Positions 25,735-33,937 of a DNA stretch of 64,000 nucleotides are shown here, in pieces (within the stretch, counting starts at the first letter, position 1; each line of letters begins with the position of its first letter). The translations under genes and the position numbers were made by a program. This DNA is from Mucilaginibacter sp. UR6-1 (lineage in GTDB: Bacteria > Bacteroidota > Bacteroidia > Sphingobacteriales > Sphingobacteriaceae). The notes under the pieces were generated by a model. That model was not told where the DNA came from. It ran no database searches and saw only the letters and a program-made list of their open reading frames with translations. The DNA lies in assembly GCF_020880975.1 (NCBI RefSeq), contig NZ_JAJIWP010000002.1, positions 372,001-436,000 on the forward strand. The letters are read 5' to 3'.

Positions 25735-25768
25735 CTCCCTCTCCTTCAGGAGAGGGCTGAGGTGAGGC
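25735..25768. repeat. CTCTCC/GGAGAG intergenic repeat
   Basis: CCCTCTCCTT pairs with GGAGAGGG over a 2-4 base loop, followed by CTGAGGTGAGG. A similar palindrome occurs at 53774-53792, and the motif resembles the inverted repeat before radC. It stops 4 bp before the glyS stop codon. Confidence 0.5.
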
Positions 25769-25771
25769 TTC

Positions 25772-27253
25772 TTATTTCAACACCGTTTTCCAGCTCACCA
25801 TATCACCGATGATCTTCTCCAGTTGATCGGCAGCCACGCGTTCCTGTTGCATGGTGTCGCGGTAGCGTATGGTTACGGTATTGTCTTCCAAAGTTTGGTG
25901 ATCCACCGTGATGCAAAAAGGTGTACCAATAGCATCCTGACGGCGGTAGCGTTTACCGATAGCGTCTTTCTCCTCGTACTGAACATTGAAATCCAGCTTC
26001 AGCTTGTCCATAATTTCACGGGCCTTTTCAGGCAGGCCGTCTTTTTTGGTAAGCGGGAATATAGCGGCCTTAACCGGTGCCAGTACAGGCGGCAGGCGCA
26101 GTACGGTGCGGCTGTCCTGTTTCTCGTCGTTGCTCAGGTCTTCTTCCTCGTAAGCGTTGATCAGCGTAAGCAGGAACATTCTGTCTAACCCTATTGAGGT
26201 TTCAATAACGTAAGGTATATAGTTACCAAAAGGCTTGCCTGTTTCAGGGTCAACCTCCGGGTCAAAATACTGCATTTTTTTGCCCGAATACTGCTGATGC
26301 TGGCTCAGGTCGAAATCGGTACGGCTGTGTATCCCTTCCACCTCTTTAAAACCGAACGGAAAGTTGTATTCAATATCAAAAGCGGCATCGGCATAATGCG
26401 CTAATTTAGTATGCTCGTGGTAACGGTATTTTTCGGGAGCGGTACCAAGGGCAAGGTGCCATTTAAGGCGAGCTTCTTTCCACTGGTTAAACCATTCCTT
26501 TTGCGTGCCGGGGCGAACAAAGAATTGCATCTCCATTTGTTCAAACTCACGCATCCGGATGATGAACTGACGCGCGATCACCTCATTACGGAAAGCTTTA
26601 CCTATCTGAGCGATCCCGAAAGGGATCTTCATACGGCCTGATTTCTGCACGTTCAGGTAGTTTACAAATATACCCTGCGCGGTTTCTGGGCGTAAGTATA
26701 TCGTGTCCGACTCATCAGCAATTGCGCCAACCTGCGTGCTGAACATCAGGTTGAATTGGCGTACGTCTGTCCAGTTACGTGTGCCGCTTACCGGGCAGGC
26801 AATCTCCTGTTCAATAATCAGCTCTTTAAGGCGGGGCAGGTCTTCTGCTTTCAGGGCATCGTCCATTGCGGTTTGTAAAGCAGCGGCTTTTTCGGTTTTA
26901 CCTTCTGCCTCATATTTGGCAATACGGTCTTCCAGTAATTGATCGGCACGGTAACGTTTCTTTGAATCCTTGTTATCGATCATCGGGTCGCTAAAACCGT
27001 CAACGTGTCCGCTGGCCTTCCAGGTGGTGGGGTGCATAAATATGGCGGCATCAATGCCCACAATATTTTCGTGCATTTGCACCATGGCTTTCCACCAGTA
27101 AGTTTTAAGGTTGTTTTTTAACTCCGAGCCGTTTTGCCCATAGTCATAAACAGCACTGAGGCCATCATATATTTCGCTCGACTGGAATACGAAACCATAC
27201 TCCTTAGCGTGTGATATTACGTTCTTAAAAAGTTCGTCGGTTGCTTTACTCAT
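25772..27253 (-). CDS. glyS: Glycyl-tRNA synthetase (alpha2, eukaryote/archaea-like type)
   Basis: Charges tRNA-Gly. The 493-residue class II synthetase has MSKATDELFKNVISHAKEYGFVFQSSEIYDGLSAVYDYGQNG at its N-terminus, motif 2 in IAQIGKAFRNEVIARQFIIRMREFEQMEMQFFV, motif 3 in YVIETSIGLDRMFLLTL, and a C-terminal anticodon-binding domain. It is the single-chain homodimer type, not the GlyQ/GlyS heterotetramer. ATG at 27251-27253 is the start; the 40-codon upstream extension crosses a promoter and repeats. A -7 box lies only 7 bp upstream of the ATG. Confidence 0.97.
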   Translation of the reverse strand: MSKATDELFKNVISHAKEYGFVFQSSEIYDGLSAVYDYGQNGSELKNNLKTYWWKAMVQMHENIVGIDAAIFMHPTTWKASGHVDGFSDPMIDNKDSKKRYRADQLLEDRIAKYEAEGKTEKAAALQTAMDDALKAEDLPRLKELIIEQEIACPVSGTRNWTDVRQFNLMFSTQVGAIADESDTIYLRPETAQGIFVNYLNVQKSGRMKIPFGIAQIGKAFRNEVIARQFIIRMREFEQMEMQFFVRPGTQKEWFNQWKEARLKWHLALGTAPEKYRYHEHTKLAHYADAAFDIEYNFPFGFKEVEGIHSRTDFDLSQHQQYSGKKMQYFDPEVDPETGKPFGNYIPYVIETSIGLDRMFLLTLINAYEEEDLSNDEKQDSRTVLRLPPVLAPVKAAIFPLTKKDGLPEKAREIMDKLKLDFNVQYEEKDAIGKRYRRQDAIGTPFCITVDHQTLEDNTVTIRYRDTMQQERVAADQLEKIIGDMVSWKTVLK

Positions 27254-27260
27254 AACATGG

Positions 27261-27289
27261 CAAAGATACAATTTAAGGTGAAAGGCAAA
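27261..27289 (-). promoter_or_regulatory. glyS promoter, nearly leaderless
   Basis: On the minus strand TATCTTTG (27268-27261) matches TAnnTTTG, and TTTG (27289-27286) lies 17 bp upstream. The -33 box falls within the GGCAAAA unit of the repeat arm. The transcript would start within a few bases of the ATG at 27253. Confidence 0.6.
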
Positions 27290-27636
27290 AGGTAAATGGT
27301 ATAATGCTAAAAGTATTGCATTCAATAGTTTGTTACCTGTCCTCAACTTCTTTTGTGCAGACAAAAGAAGCAAAAGCTGCCGGCTACGCCCTGCCCGGTT
27401 AAAGGGTGTGCGTTAGCAAGGCTTGTGCTACTCCGGGCATTTCTGATGCCGGAATTTCAGGTAATTAACGGTTTGTGCTTTTGTTTTTTAGCTCTGTTTC
27501 TTATAAGAGGGGCTGGGAAATTAAATCGAGTAATTTCATTATGCCCTGTTCGAAATAAAAAAGTGCTTTCTCCTTTAACCTTTCTGCTTTTGGCTTTCGC
27601 CTTTCGCCTTTAACCTTTCTCCTTTAACCTTTCCCC
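27277..27636. repeat. Inverted pair of 7-bp period arrays (GGNNAAA) enclosing a dispersed repeat
   Basis: Left arm 27277-27304: GGTGAAA, GGCAAAA, GGTAAAT, GGTATAA. The minus strand of 27567-27636 gives ten uninterrupted heptamers: GGGGAAA, GGTTAAA, GGAGAAA, GGTTAAA, GGCGAAA, GGCGAAA, GCCAAAA, GCAGAAA, GGTTAAA, GGAGAAA. The arms are inverted. The 407-bp gap between glyS and gldA is otherwise filled by the dispersed repeat at 27335-27492 and nothing else recognisable. Confidence 0.8.
27335..27492. repeat. Dispersed repeat, copy 1 of 2 in the window
   Basis: Closely matches 54075-54234 in the same orientation, sharing ACCTGTCCTCAA, a 20-base block starting GCCGGCTACG and another containing CCGGGCATTTCTGATGCC. 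It has no convincing ORF. Confidence 0.75.
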
Positions 27637-27660
27637 TAAACCCGTATCTTTACCGCCATC

Positions 27661-28380
27661 ATGAGTATCCGGGTATCAGCACTTACCAAAGTATATGGCA
27701 GCCAAAAGGCGGTTGATAGTATTTCATTTACTGCTGATAAGGGCGTGCTGGGTTTTTTAGGGCCGAACGGCGCAGGCAAATCAACCACCATGAAGATACT
27801 CACCGGCTTTATACCACAAACATCAGGCACAGCCGAAGTTTGCGGGTTTGATGTAAGCAAACAATCGCTTGAGGTTAGGCGGCACATAGGCTACCTGCCC
27901 GAAAATAATCCGTTGTACCTGGATATGTATGTAAAGGAGTCGCTGGGTTTTATTGCGGGTATTCATAAAATGGTATCACCCCAACAGCGTATCAGCGAAG
28001 TAATAGAACAAACCGGGCTGGGTGTTGAGCAGCATAAAAAAATCGGCCAGCTATCTAAGGGCTACCGCCAGCGTGTGGGTTTGGCGCAGGCTATATTGCA
28101 CAACCCGGAAGTGCTGATACTTGACGAACCTACAACCGGCCTTGACCCTAACCAGCTTATTGGCATCAGGCAACTGATCACTGAACTGGGTAAAAGCAAA
28201 ACTATCATCCTATCAACCCATATTATGCAGGAGGTTGAGGCGGTTTGCAATAAGGTGATCATTATCAATAAAGGAAAAATAGTTGCCGATAATAACTTAC
28301 AAGCCTTAAAGGAACAAAATGGCAATTCTTCTCTCGAAGATGTATTTATCAAACTAACTAATAGCAATTTTTATAGTTGA
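27661..28380 (+). CDS. gldA: Gliding motility ABC transporter ATP-binding subunit GldA
   Basis: ATPase that works with GldF and GldG; in Flavobacterium all three are needed for gliding. The 239-residue protein has Walker A GPNGAGKST (about residue 37), the signature LSKGYRQRVGLAQA (about 133), Walker B VLILDEPTTGLDP (about 152) and the H-loop STHIMQEVEAV. The tail is short: after GKIVADNNLQALKEQ it goes almost directly to SLEDVFIKLTN, so the long C-terminal region of Flavobacterium GldA appears shortened. The gldFG gene lies 967 bp downstream. ATG at 27661 has a TATCTTTA box only 8 bp before it. Confidence 0.85.
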   Translation: MSIRVSALTKVYGSQKAVDSISFTADKGVLGFLGPNGAGKSTTMKILTGFIPQTSGTAEVCGFDVSKQSLEVRRHIGYLPENNPLYLDMYVKESLGFIAGIHKMVSPQQRISEVIEQTGLGVEQHKKIGQLSKGYRQRVGLAQAILHNPEVLILDEPTTGLDPNQLIGIRQLITELGKSKTIILSTHIMQEVEAVCNKVIIINKGKIVADNNLQALKEQNGNSSLEDVFIKLTNSNFYS

Positions 28381-28520
28381 TTTTTAATGAGTTATAATTT
28401 TTTCATATAGATGGATGTAACCTTTTGCCCTAAGCAATGTCTATGTTCCTGAGTTAAAAATAACAGTTAAAATAAAAGTATAGTTTACTGGCCCGGGTTG
28501 CTTATTAAGAAATGGGAAAG

Positions 28521-28549
28521 TTTGATATTCAAAATTAATTTTACTTTTG
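28521..28549 (+). promoter_or_regulatory. Promoter of the outer-membrane barrel gene
   Basis: TTTG (28521-28524) and TACTTTTG (28542-28549) with a 17-bp spacing, leaving a leader of roughly 35 bases before the ATG at 28590. Confidence 0.65.
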
Positions 28550-28589
28550 ACTCCGAAAAACAACTTAAATTTTAAAACATTCAACTACA

Positions 28590-29210
28590 ATGAAAAAAAC
28601 ATTACTTGCGTTAGTAGTACTAACAGGTGCGGCATTCAGTTCATTCGCACAAACCAGCAAACCGGTATCTTTTGGTATTAAAGGTGGTTTAAACTTATCA
28701 AAACTTACAGCATCAGGTGGCGGTGAGTCAATGTCAACAGGAACATTAACCTCTTTTCATGCAGGTTTATTTGCTGATGTTGCCGTTTCAGAAACCTTTT
28801 CAGTACAGCCGGCTTTATTGTTCACTCAATTAGGTTCAAAAGAAACCGAAGGCGATGCTTCAGCAAAAACTACCATTAATTATTTGCAGTTACCGGTAAA
28901 CGCTATTTATAGCGCCCCTACAGGTACCGGTAAATTTTTTATAGGTGCTGGCCCGTTCTTAGGTTATGGCTTATCAGCTAAATACAAAATCAGCGGCGCT
29001 GGTGAGGCTAACGGTTCTGCCGATATTGATTTTGGCGACAATGGTCTTAAAAGAGTAAATGTTGGTGTAGGCGCATTAGCAGGCTACAAACTGGAAGACG
29101 GATTTTTATTAAACGTAGGTTACGATTTAGGTTTAACCAATATTGCTGATACTGATGGCGGTTCATTAAAAACACGCGCTTTCACCGTGTCAGTAGGTTA
29201 CGCTTTCTAA
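28590..29210 (+). CDS. Outer-membrane beta-barrel (porin family) protein
   Basis: A 206-residue secreted protein with signal peptide (KKTLLALVVLTGAAFSSFAQ) and alternating-hydrophobic strands typical of the PorT/OmpW-like barrels: SFGIKGGLNLSKLTASGG, FHAGLFADVAVSETFSVQPALLF, LQLPVNAIYSAPTGTGKFFIGAGPFLGYGL, and a last strand ending in GYAF with terminal phenylalanine. It has its own promoter and terminator, so it is not part of a gld operon despite lying between gldA and gldFG. Confidence 0.88.
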   Translation: MKKTLLALVVLTGAAFSSFAQTSKPVSFGIKGGLNLSKLTASGGGESMSTGTLTSFHAGLFADVAVSETFSVQPALLFTQLGSKETEGDASAKTTINYLQLPVNAIYSAPTGTGKFFIGAGPFLGYGLSAKYKISGAGEANGSADIDFGDNGLKRVNVGVGALAGYKLEDGFLLNVGYDLGLTNIADTDGGSLKTRAFTVSVGYAF

Positions 29211-29239
29211 AAGTAGAGAAACCTCATAAATTAAGCAAC

Positions 29240-29280
29240 AAACAAAAAGCCCTGCAGGTCATCTGCAGGGCTTTTTGTTT
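29240..29280. terminator. Terminator after the barrel gene
   Basis: An 18-bp perfect stem (29240-29257 with 29263-29280; core GCCCTGCAG) with A-rich 5' and T-rich 3' sides, so it can work in both directions. Confidence 0.9.
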
Positions 29281-29346
29281 GTTTAATATTCAACATCGGG
29301 TAATCAACCTAAATTATCGTAAATTCGGCGTTTACATTGTTTATTT

Positions 29347-31740
29347 GTGTTAAGCATCTTTAAAAAAGAAATATCAGCCTATTTAAGTTCACTGGTAGCC
29401 TATATCACCATTGGTGTTTTTTTGCTGGTGATGGGGCTTTTTTTATGGGTATTCCCTGATTCGAGCATACTGGAGTACGGCTACGCCAGCCTGGAGAGCT
29501 TGTTCAATACGGCGCCTTTCCTGTTCATGTTTTTGATACCGGCCATCACCATGCGCTCGCTGGCCGAGGAACGCCGTGAGGGCACGTTTGAGCTGCTGCT
29601 TACCCGGCCGCTTACCCATTTACAAATTGTGTTGGGCAAATATTTGGCTTGCCTGCTGCTGGTGCTGTTCGCGTTGCTGCCAACACTGGTTTACTACTAT
29701 TCGGTGTATACACTCGGCGCTACCGAGGGTAATGTAGATACCGGTGCGGTTATCGGCTCATACATCGGCTTGTTTTTGTTGGGCGGAGTGTTTGTAGCCA
29801 TCGGCCTGTTCGCATCGTCTATTAGTAAAAACCAGATCATCGCTTTTACTATTTCAGTATTTCTTTGTTACTTTTTCTTCAGCGGGTTTGATTCGTTGAG
29901 CCGTTTGCTCTCCCTGCAAAATACCGATATTCAAAGCCTGGGCATTACTGAGCATTACGAGTCGGTTAGCCGTGGTGTGTTGAATACGCGCGACCTCGTT
30001 TATTTTGTTTTGCTTGCCGCTTTGTTTATTTGGTTAACTGTATTTGTACTCATCATGCAGCAGCAAAAAAGCATCAGGGGTACAGTTATGCTAAGCGTTT
30101 TGAGCCTGTTTTTCCCGCTTACGCTGATGGCGACCAAAGCATTTACACGGTTTGATTTTACAAAGGAAAAACGCTTCACCCTTTCAATAATAAGCGAGAA
30201 CGTGATGGATAGCCTGGCTGCGCCGGTAAAGGTTACCGTGTTTTTAGAGGGTGATAACTTTCCGGGTGGATTTAAGCGCTTGCAGCGTGCCACGCGCGAT
30301 ATGCTGAGCGACCTGCAATCCTACAGCCATGGTAAAATGGAGTTTGATTTTGTTGACCCTCTGGATGGATTAAATACTGAAGAGCAAAATACGGCCATCG
30401 CAAGTTTCCAGGACAGGGGCATTGAGCCAACCAACCTAAGCGTGAAAACAGATGACGGCCTGTCGCAAAAAATGATATTCCCGGCGGCTATGGTGTCTGC
30501 CGGTGGTAAAGAAATTCCGGTAAAGCTGCTGCAAACCCGCATCGGCCTCTCGCCCGATGAAGTGCTGAACAACTCCATCCAGAATTTAGAATACGCCTTT
30601 ACATCAGCCATAAAAAAAGCAACCGGCGGCGGTAAGCCACGTGTAGGTTTTACCGAGGGGCATAATGAGTTAAGCAACCTGCAATTAAATGATGCGCTGC
30701 GGTCATTATCCGATGGTTTTTTGGTTGGCAGAGTTGACCTGAAAAGCATTCCTTTTGATAGCCTTAAAAAACTAAGCCTGCTGGTTATACCCAAGCCGGA
30801 TGCGCCGTTTACCGAGACCGAAAAATTCAAACTGGATCAGTACATCATGAATGGCGGCCGTGTGCTTTGGGCCATTGATCAGGTTAGCGCCGAACTGGAT
30901 AGCCTGCGCGGCAAGGGCGGCGAGCAACTCGCCTTTCAAAAGAAACTTAACCTTGACGATCAGCTTTTTCGTTATGGCATTCGCATCAATGCCGACCTGG
31001 TGGCCGATATGAGCTGCTCACAAATACCTGTCGCGGCGGGTAATGTGGGCGGACAGGCGCAGATCCAGCTTGCGCCCTGGCTGTTTTACCCGGTGTTTAT
31101 CCCGCAATCAAAACATCCGGTAGTAAAAAATGTAGACGGTATAACCAGTCAGTTTGCCAGTACCATTGATACTATCTCGGTTAAAAACGTAAACAAAACC
31201 ATACTGCTCAGTACTTCGCCTTATGCTAAAAAGCTCACTGTACCTTATATGTTAACCTTGCAGGCTTTGGAGCAGGAGCCCGACCCAAAGGAATTTTACA
31301 GCGAGCCAAAAACTACAGGTGTATTACTTGAGGGCAGGTTTGCCTCAAACTTTCGTAACCGCCCGGTGCCCGAAGGGGTTGAGCATTTTACGGTGCTGCC
31401 CGAAAGTAAGCCCACAAAAATGATAGTATTTAGCGATGGCGACCTTTTCAAAAACCAGGTGGCTGCCGATGGCTCACCTTACCCGCTGGGGTACGACCGC
31501 TATAGCCGCCAAACTTACGGAAATAAAAACCTGCTGCTTAATATTGCCGATTACCTGACGGATGATTCGGGCCTTATTGAGTTGCGCGGCAAGGAGATAC
31601 AGTTGCGCCTGCTTGACAGGGCTTTGGTTAGGAGCCAAAAACTGTACTGGCAAATAATAAATATGAGCCTGCCATTGGCAATAGTGTTAATATTTGCTAT
31701 TTTTCAACATTATGTGCGCAGGCTAAAGTATGCCCGCTAA
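29347..31740 (+). CDS. gldFG: GldF-GldG fusion, gliding motility ABC transporter membrane subunit
   Basis: The 797-residue product joins two proteins that are separate in Flavobacterium. Residues 1 to about 240 match GldF: an ABC-2 type permease with six hydrophobic segments and the EERREGTFELLLTRPLTHLQIVLGKYLA loop. Residues about 245-797 match GldG: a membrane helix (about 245-265), a large periplasmic region (KVTVFLEGDNFPGGFKRLQ and the following Rossmann-like ABC auxiliary domain) and a C-terminal helix near 770-790. Start is GTG at 29347. No frameshift is seen between the parts. Confidence 0.88.
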   Translation: MLSIFKKEISAYLSSLVAYITIGVFLLVMGLFLWVFPDSSILEYGYASLESLFNTAPFLFMFLIPAITMRSLAEERREGTFELLLTRPLTHLQIVLGKYLACLLLVLFALLPTLVYYYSVYTLGATEGNVDTGAVIGSYIGLFLLGGVFVAIGLFASSISKNQIIAFTISVFLCYFFFSGFDSLSRLLSLQNTDIQSLGITEHYESVSRGVLNTRDLVYFVLLAALFIWLTVFVLIMQQQKSIRGTVMLSVLSLFFPLTLMATKAFTRFDFTKEKRFTLSIISENVMDSLAAPVKVTVFLEGDNFPGGFKRLQRATRDMLSDLQSYSHGKMEFDFVDPLDGLNTEEQNTAIASFQDRGIEPTNLSVKTDDGLSQKMIFPAAMVSAGGKEIPVKLLQTRIGLSPDEVLNNSIQNLEYAFTSAIKKATGGGKPRVGFTEGHNELSNLQLNDALRSLSDGFLVGRVDLKSIPFDSLKKLSLLVIPKPDAPFTETEKFKLDQYIMNGGRVLWAIDQVSAELDSLRGKGGEQLAFQKKLNLDDQLFRYGIRINADLVADMSCSQIPVAAGNVGGQAQIQLAPWLFYPVFIPQSKHPVVKNVDGITSQFASTIDTISVKNVNKTILLSTSPYAKKLTVPYMLTLQALEQEPDPKEFYSEPKTTGVLLEGRFASNFRNRPVPEGVEHFTVLPESKPTKMIVFSDGDLFKNQVAADGSPYPLGYDRYSRQTYGNKNLLLNIADYLTDDSGLIELRGKEIQLRLLDRALVRSQKLYWQIINMSLPLAIVLIFAIFQHYVRRLKYAR

Positions 31741-31746
31741 TTTTTA

Positions 31747-31754
31747 TACTTTTG
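31747..31754 (+). promoter_or_regulatory. TAnnTTTG element of dnaN
   Basis: TACTTTTG, 25 bp before the dnaN ATG. A -33 TTTG at the usual distance is not evident. Confidence 0.5.
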
Positions 31755-31779
31755 ATTGACTAAGATTTAAGAAAAATAT

Positions 31780-32904
31780 ATGCGATTTATCGTTTCTACA
31801 TCAACATTGCTTAAGCAGTTACAGGCTGTTAGCGGTGCTCTGAGCAACAGCACGGTTTTGCCCATTCTGGAGAACTTTTTGTTCGAGATAAAAGATGGCA
31901 ACTTAACCATATCGGCAACCGACCTGCAAACCAGCATGACCACATCGCTGGCGGTAGAGGCTAAGGAGAACGGCCGTATAGCTATACCTTCGCGTATATT
32001 GCTCGATACCCTGAAATCATTGCCTGAGCAACCTGTAGCCTTCTCGGTTGATGATACCACATTCGCTATTGAAATAAGCGCCGGCGACGGTAAATACAAA
32101 CTAAGCGGCGAAAACGGTGAGGACTTCCCGAAAATTCCGGTAGTTGAAAATGCATCGTCAGTTAACCTGCCTGCATCAGTATTGGCCGAGGCTATCAATA
32201 AAACCATCTTCGCGGTAAGTAATGATGAGCTGCGCCCTGCCATGACAGGCGTATTCTGCCAGTTATCGCAGCAGCACCTTACCTTTGTAGCTACTGATGC
32301 GCATAAGCTGGTACGCTACCGCCGTAAGGATGCACAGGCGGCCAGTGCTACCTCATTCATATTGCCTAAAAAAGCGTTAACCCTGTTAAAGGCTGCTTTG
32401 CCGGCTGATGATGTAAACGTATCAGTTGAATATAACAACACCAGCGCCTTTTTTAAATTTGGCAGCATTAACCTGGTTTGCCGTTTAATTGACGAGCGTT
32501 ACCCTGATTACGAAGCGGTTATTCCGTTAAATAATCCTAACAAATTAAATATTGACCGTTTGGCATTCCTGGGCTCACTTAACCGTGTGGCTATTTATGC
32601 TAACAAAACCACGCACCAGGTAAGGCTGAAGATAAACGGTAGTGAGTTGCATATCTCGTCAGAAGATATTGACTTTGCCAACGAGGCGCACGAACGTTTA
32701 AGCTGCCAGTACGAAGGTGAGGATATTGAAATAGGTTTTAACGCGCGCTTTTTAATTGAGATGCTTAAAAACCTGAGCAGCGAAGAGGTGGTATTGGAAA
32801 TGTCGACCCCTAACCGTGCCGGATTATTGTTACCGCAAGGCGGAGATGAAAACGAAGATGTGCTGATGCTGGTAATGCCGGTTATGCTTAACAGTTATGC
32901 ATAA
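31780..32904 (+). CDS. dnaN: DNA polymerase III beta subunit (sliding clamp)
   Basis: Ring-shaped processivity clamp. The 374-residue protein begins MRFIVSTSTLLKQLQAVSGAL and shows the three repeated clamp domains, with PAMTGVFCQLSQQHLTFVATDAHKLVR in the second and the C-terminal LMLVMPVMLNSYA, the usual ending that forms part of the peptide-binding pocket. It is not beside dnaA here, which is common in this phylum. Confidence 0.98.
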   Translation: MRFIVSTSTLLKQLQAVSGALSNSTVLPILENFLFEIKDGNLTISATDLQTSMTTSLAVEAKENGRIAIPSRILLDTLKSLPEQPVAFSVDDTTFAIEISAGDGKYKLSGENGEDFPKIPVVENASSVNLPASVLAEAINKTIFAVSNDELRPAMTGVFCQLSQQHLTFVATDAHKLVRYRRKDAQAASATSFILPKKALTLLKAALPADDVNVSVEYNNTSAFFKFGSINLVCRLIDERYPDYEAVIPLNNPNKLNIDRLAFLGSLNRVAIYANKTTHQVRLKINGSELHISSEDIDFANEAHERLSCQYEGEDIEIGFNARFLIEMLKNLSSEEVVLEMSTPNRAGLLLPQGGDENEDVLMLVMPVMLNSYA

Positions 32905-32933
32905 GTTGTAAACTCAAATTATAAATCCAAACT

Positions 32934-32965
32934 AAAAGCCGTGCACTTGTGCATGGCTTTTTTAA
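32934..32965 (+). terminator. Terminator after dnaN
   Basis: AAAAGCCGTGCAC (32934-32946) pairs with GTGCATGGCTTTT (32949-32961) with one G-T pair, followed by TT. Confidence 0.75.
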
Positions 32966-32975
32966 TAACAAGGCC

Positions 32976-33206
32976 ATGCGTAAAACATCGGGAATAATTT
33001 TGATTGTGTTGAGCTGTTTGATTGTTGTTTTCGCTATTGCTGATCAGCTATCATTCCAAAAATATAGCAGTGCATCGGGCACTGGCGAAAAGCTGGGTAT
33101 TGCTTTAGATATAAATGGTTTGCTATTATTTGGTGTTCTTTTGGTATTGGCAGTGTTTATGTTTATAAGAGGCAGAAGGTTGCTTTTACAGGCTAACAAT
33201 GCATAA
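32976..33206 (+). CDS. Small two-helix membrane protein, unknown
   Basis: A 76-residue protein with two hydrophobic segments (SGIILIVLSCLIVVFAIADQL, residues 4-24, and INGLLLFGVLLVLAVFMFI, about 48-66) and a basic RGRRLLL end. No family is recognised. The ATG at 32976 lies just after the dnaN terminator; an upstream extension would start inside the terminator stem. Confidence 0.6.
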   Translation: MRKTSGIILIVLSCLIVVFAIADQLSFQKYSSASGTGEKLGIALDINGLLLFGVLLVLAVFMFIRGRRLLLQANNA

Positions 33207-33269
33207 TAAGATCAACTTTTTGCTTTCAACTATAACAAACATCACAAACATCAGTTATATATTAGCGCC

Positions 33270-33923
33270 ATGAAATTTAAGGTTACTGTTATTGTTTTAG
33301 CTGTTGTTGCAGCGTTGGTATCCTGCCAGGATGAGGATGTAGCGCCAACCGTGCCGCCATCAGCCGCCATTAGCTTGGTGAACGTTAGCGCGCGCAGCTT
33401 TAACTTTTTTATGAATGGTACCCGCCTTAACAATACTTCAACCATTTATCCGGATGGTATATCAGGTTACCTTGAGGTTTACTCAGGCCGGCAAAATTAT
33501 CAGTTTAAAAATGATGGCTCGGCTGAGGTAGGCCTTGCCTTGCCGTTATCTCTTGATTCGGCAAAGAGCTACACCCTTTTTGCTGCAGCGCTTGATACGG
33601 CCAACATCATCCTGGTTAATGATGACCTTACGGTTGATACCGGCAATGTGGCCATGATACGTTTTGTGAATGCATCGCCAAAAGTTAACCCGGTTGCGCT
33701 TTCACTCAATGATACAACAAAGGTTAACGCCGCGGCATATCGTTCGGTGTCTGATCTGATCCGCATAACTCCGGGCATCAAAAAGCTTTCTGTTACCGGA
33801 GGGGGTAAAACAGTAAGCGACAGTGTTACCTTTACCCGGGGCAATGCGTATACCATATATACAAAAGGCGACCCGGCCATAACCGGCGACGGTGGATTTA
33901 GCGCGGACATTATTCAAAATTAA
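33270..33923 (+). CDS. DUF4397 domain lipoprotein 1
   Basis: A 217-residue exported lipoprotein: signal peptide ending in LVSC (Cys19). The body has the DUF4397 beta-sandwich pattern, with RFVNASPKVNPVALSLNDTTKVN in the second half. Function unknown; such proteins are common on the surface of Bacteroidota. The next gene, 14 bp downstream, encodes a related protein, so they form an operon that probably arose by duplication. Confidence 0.85.
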   Translation: MKFKVTVIVLAVVAALVSCQDEDVAPTVPPSAAISLVNVSARSFNFFMNGTRLNNTSTIYPDGISGYLEVYSGRQNYQFKNDGSAEVGLALPLSLDSAKSYTLFAAALDTANIILVNDDLTVDTGNVAMIRFVNASPKVNPVALSLNDTTKVNAAAYRSVSDLIRITPGIKKLSVTGGGKTVSDSVTFTRGNAYTIYTKGDPAITGDGGFSADIIQN

Positions 33924-33937
33924 TGAGGCTCAAGTAA

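Noticed and set aside
30321..30830. Minus-strand frame of 169 codons inside gldFG
   Set aside because: Serine-rich antisense translation with no start signal or homologue.
33234..33251. ACAAACATC tandem pair before the first DUF4397 gene
   Set aside because: Only two units, with no inverted partner, so below the standard used for the array class.
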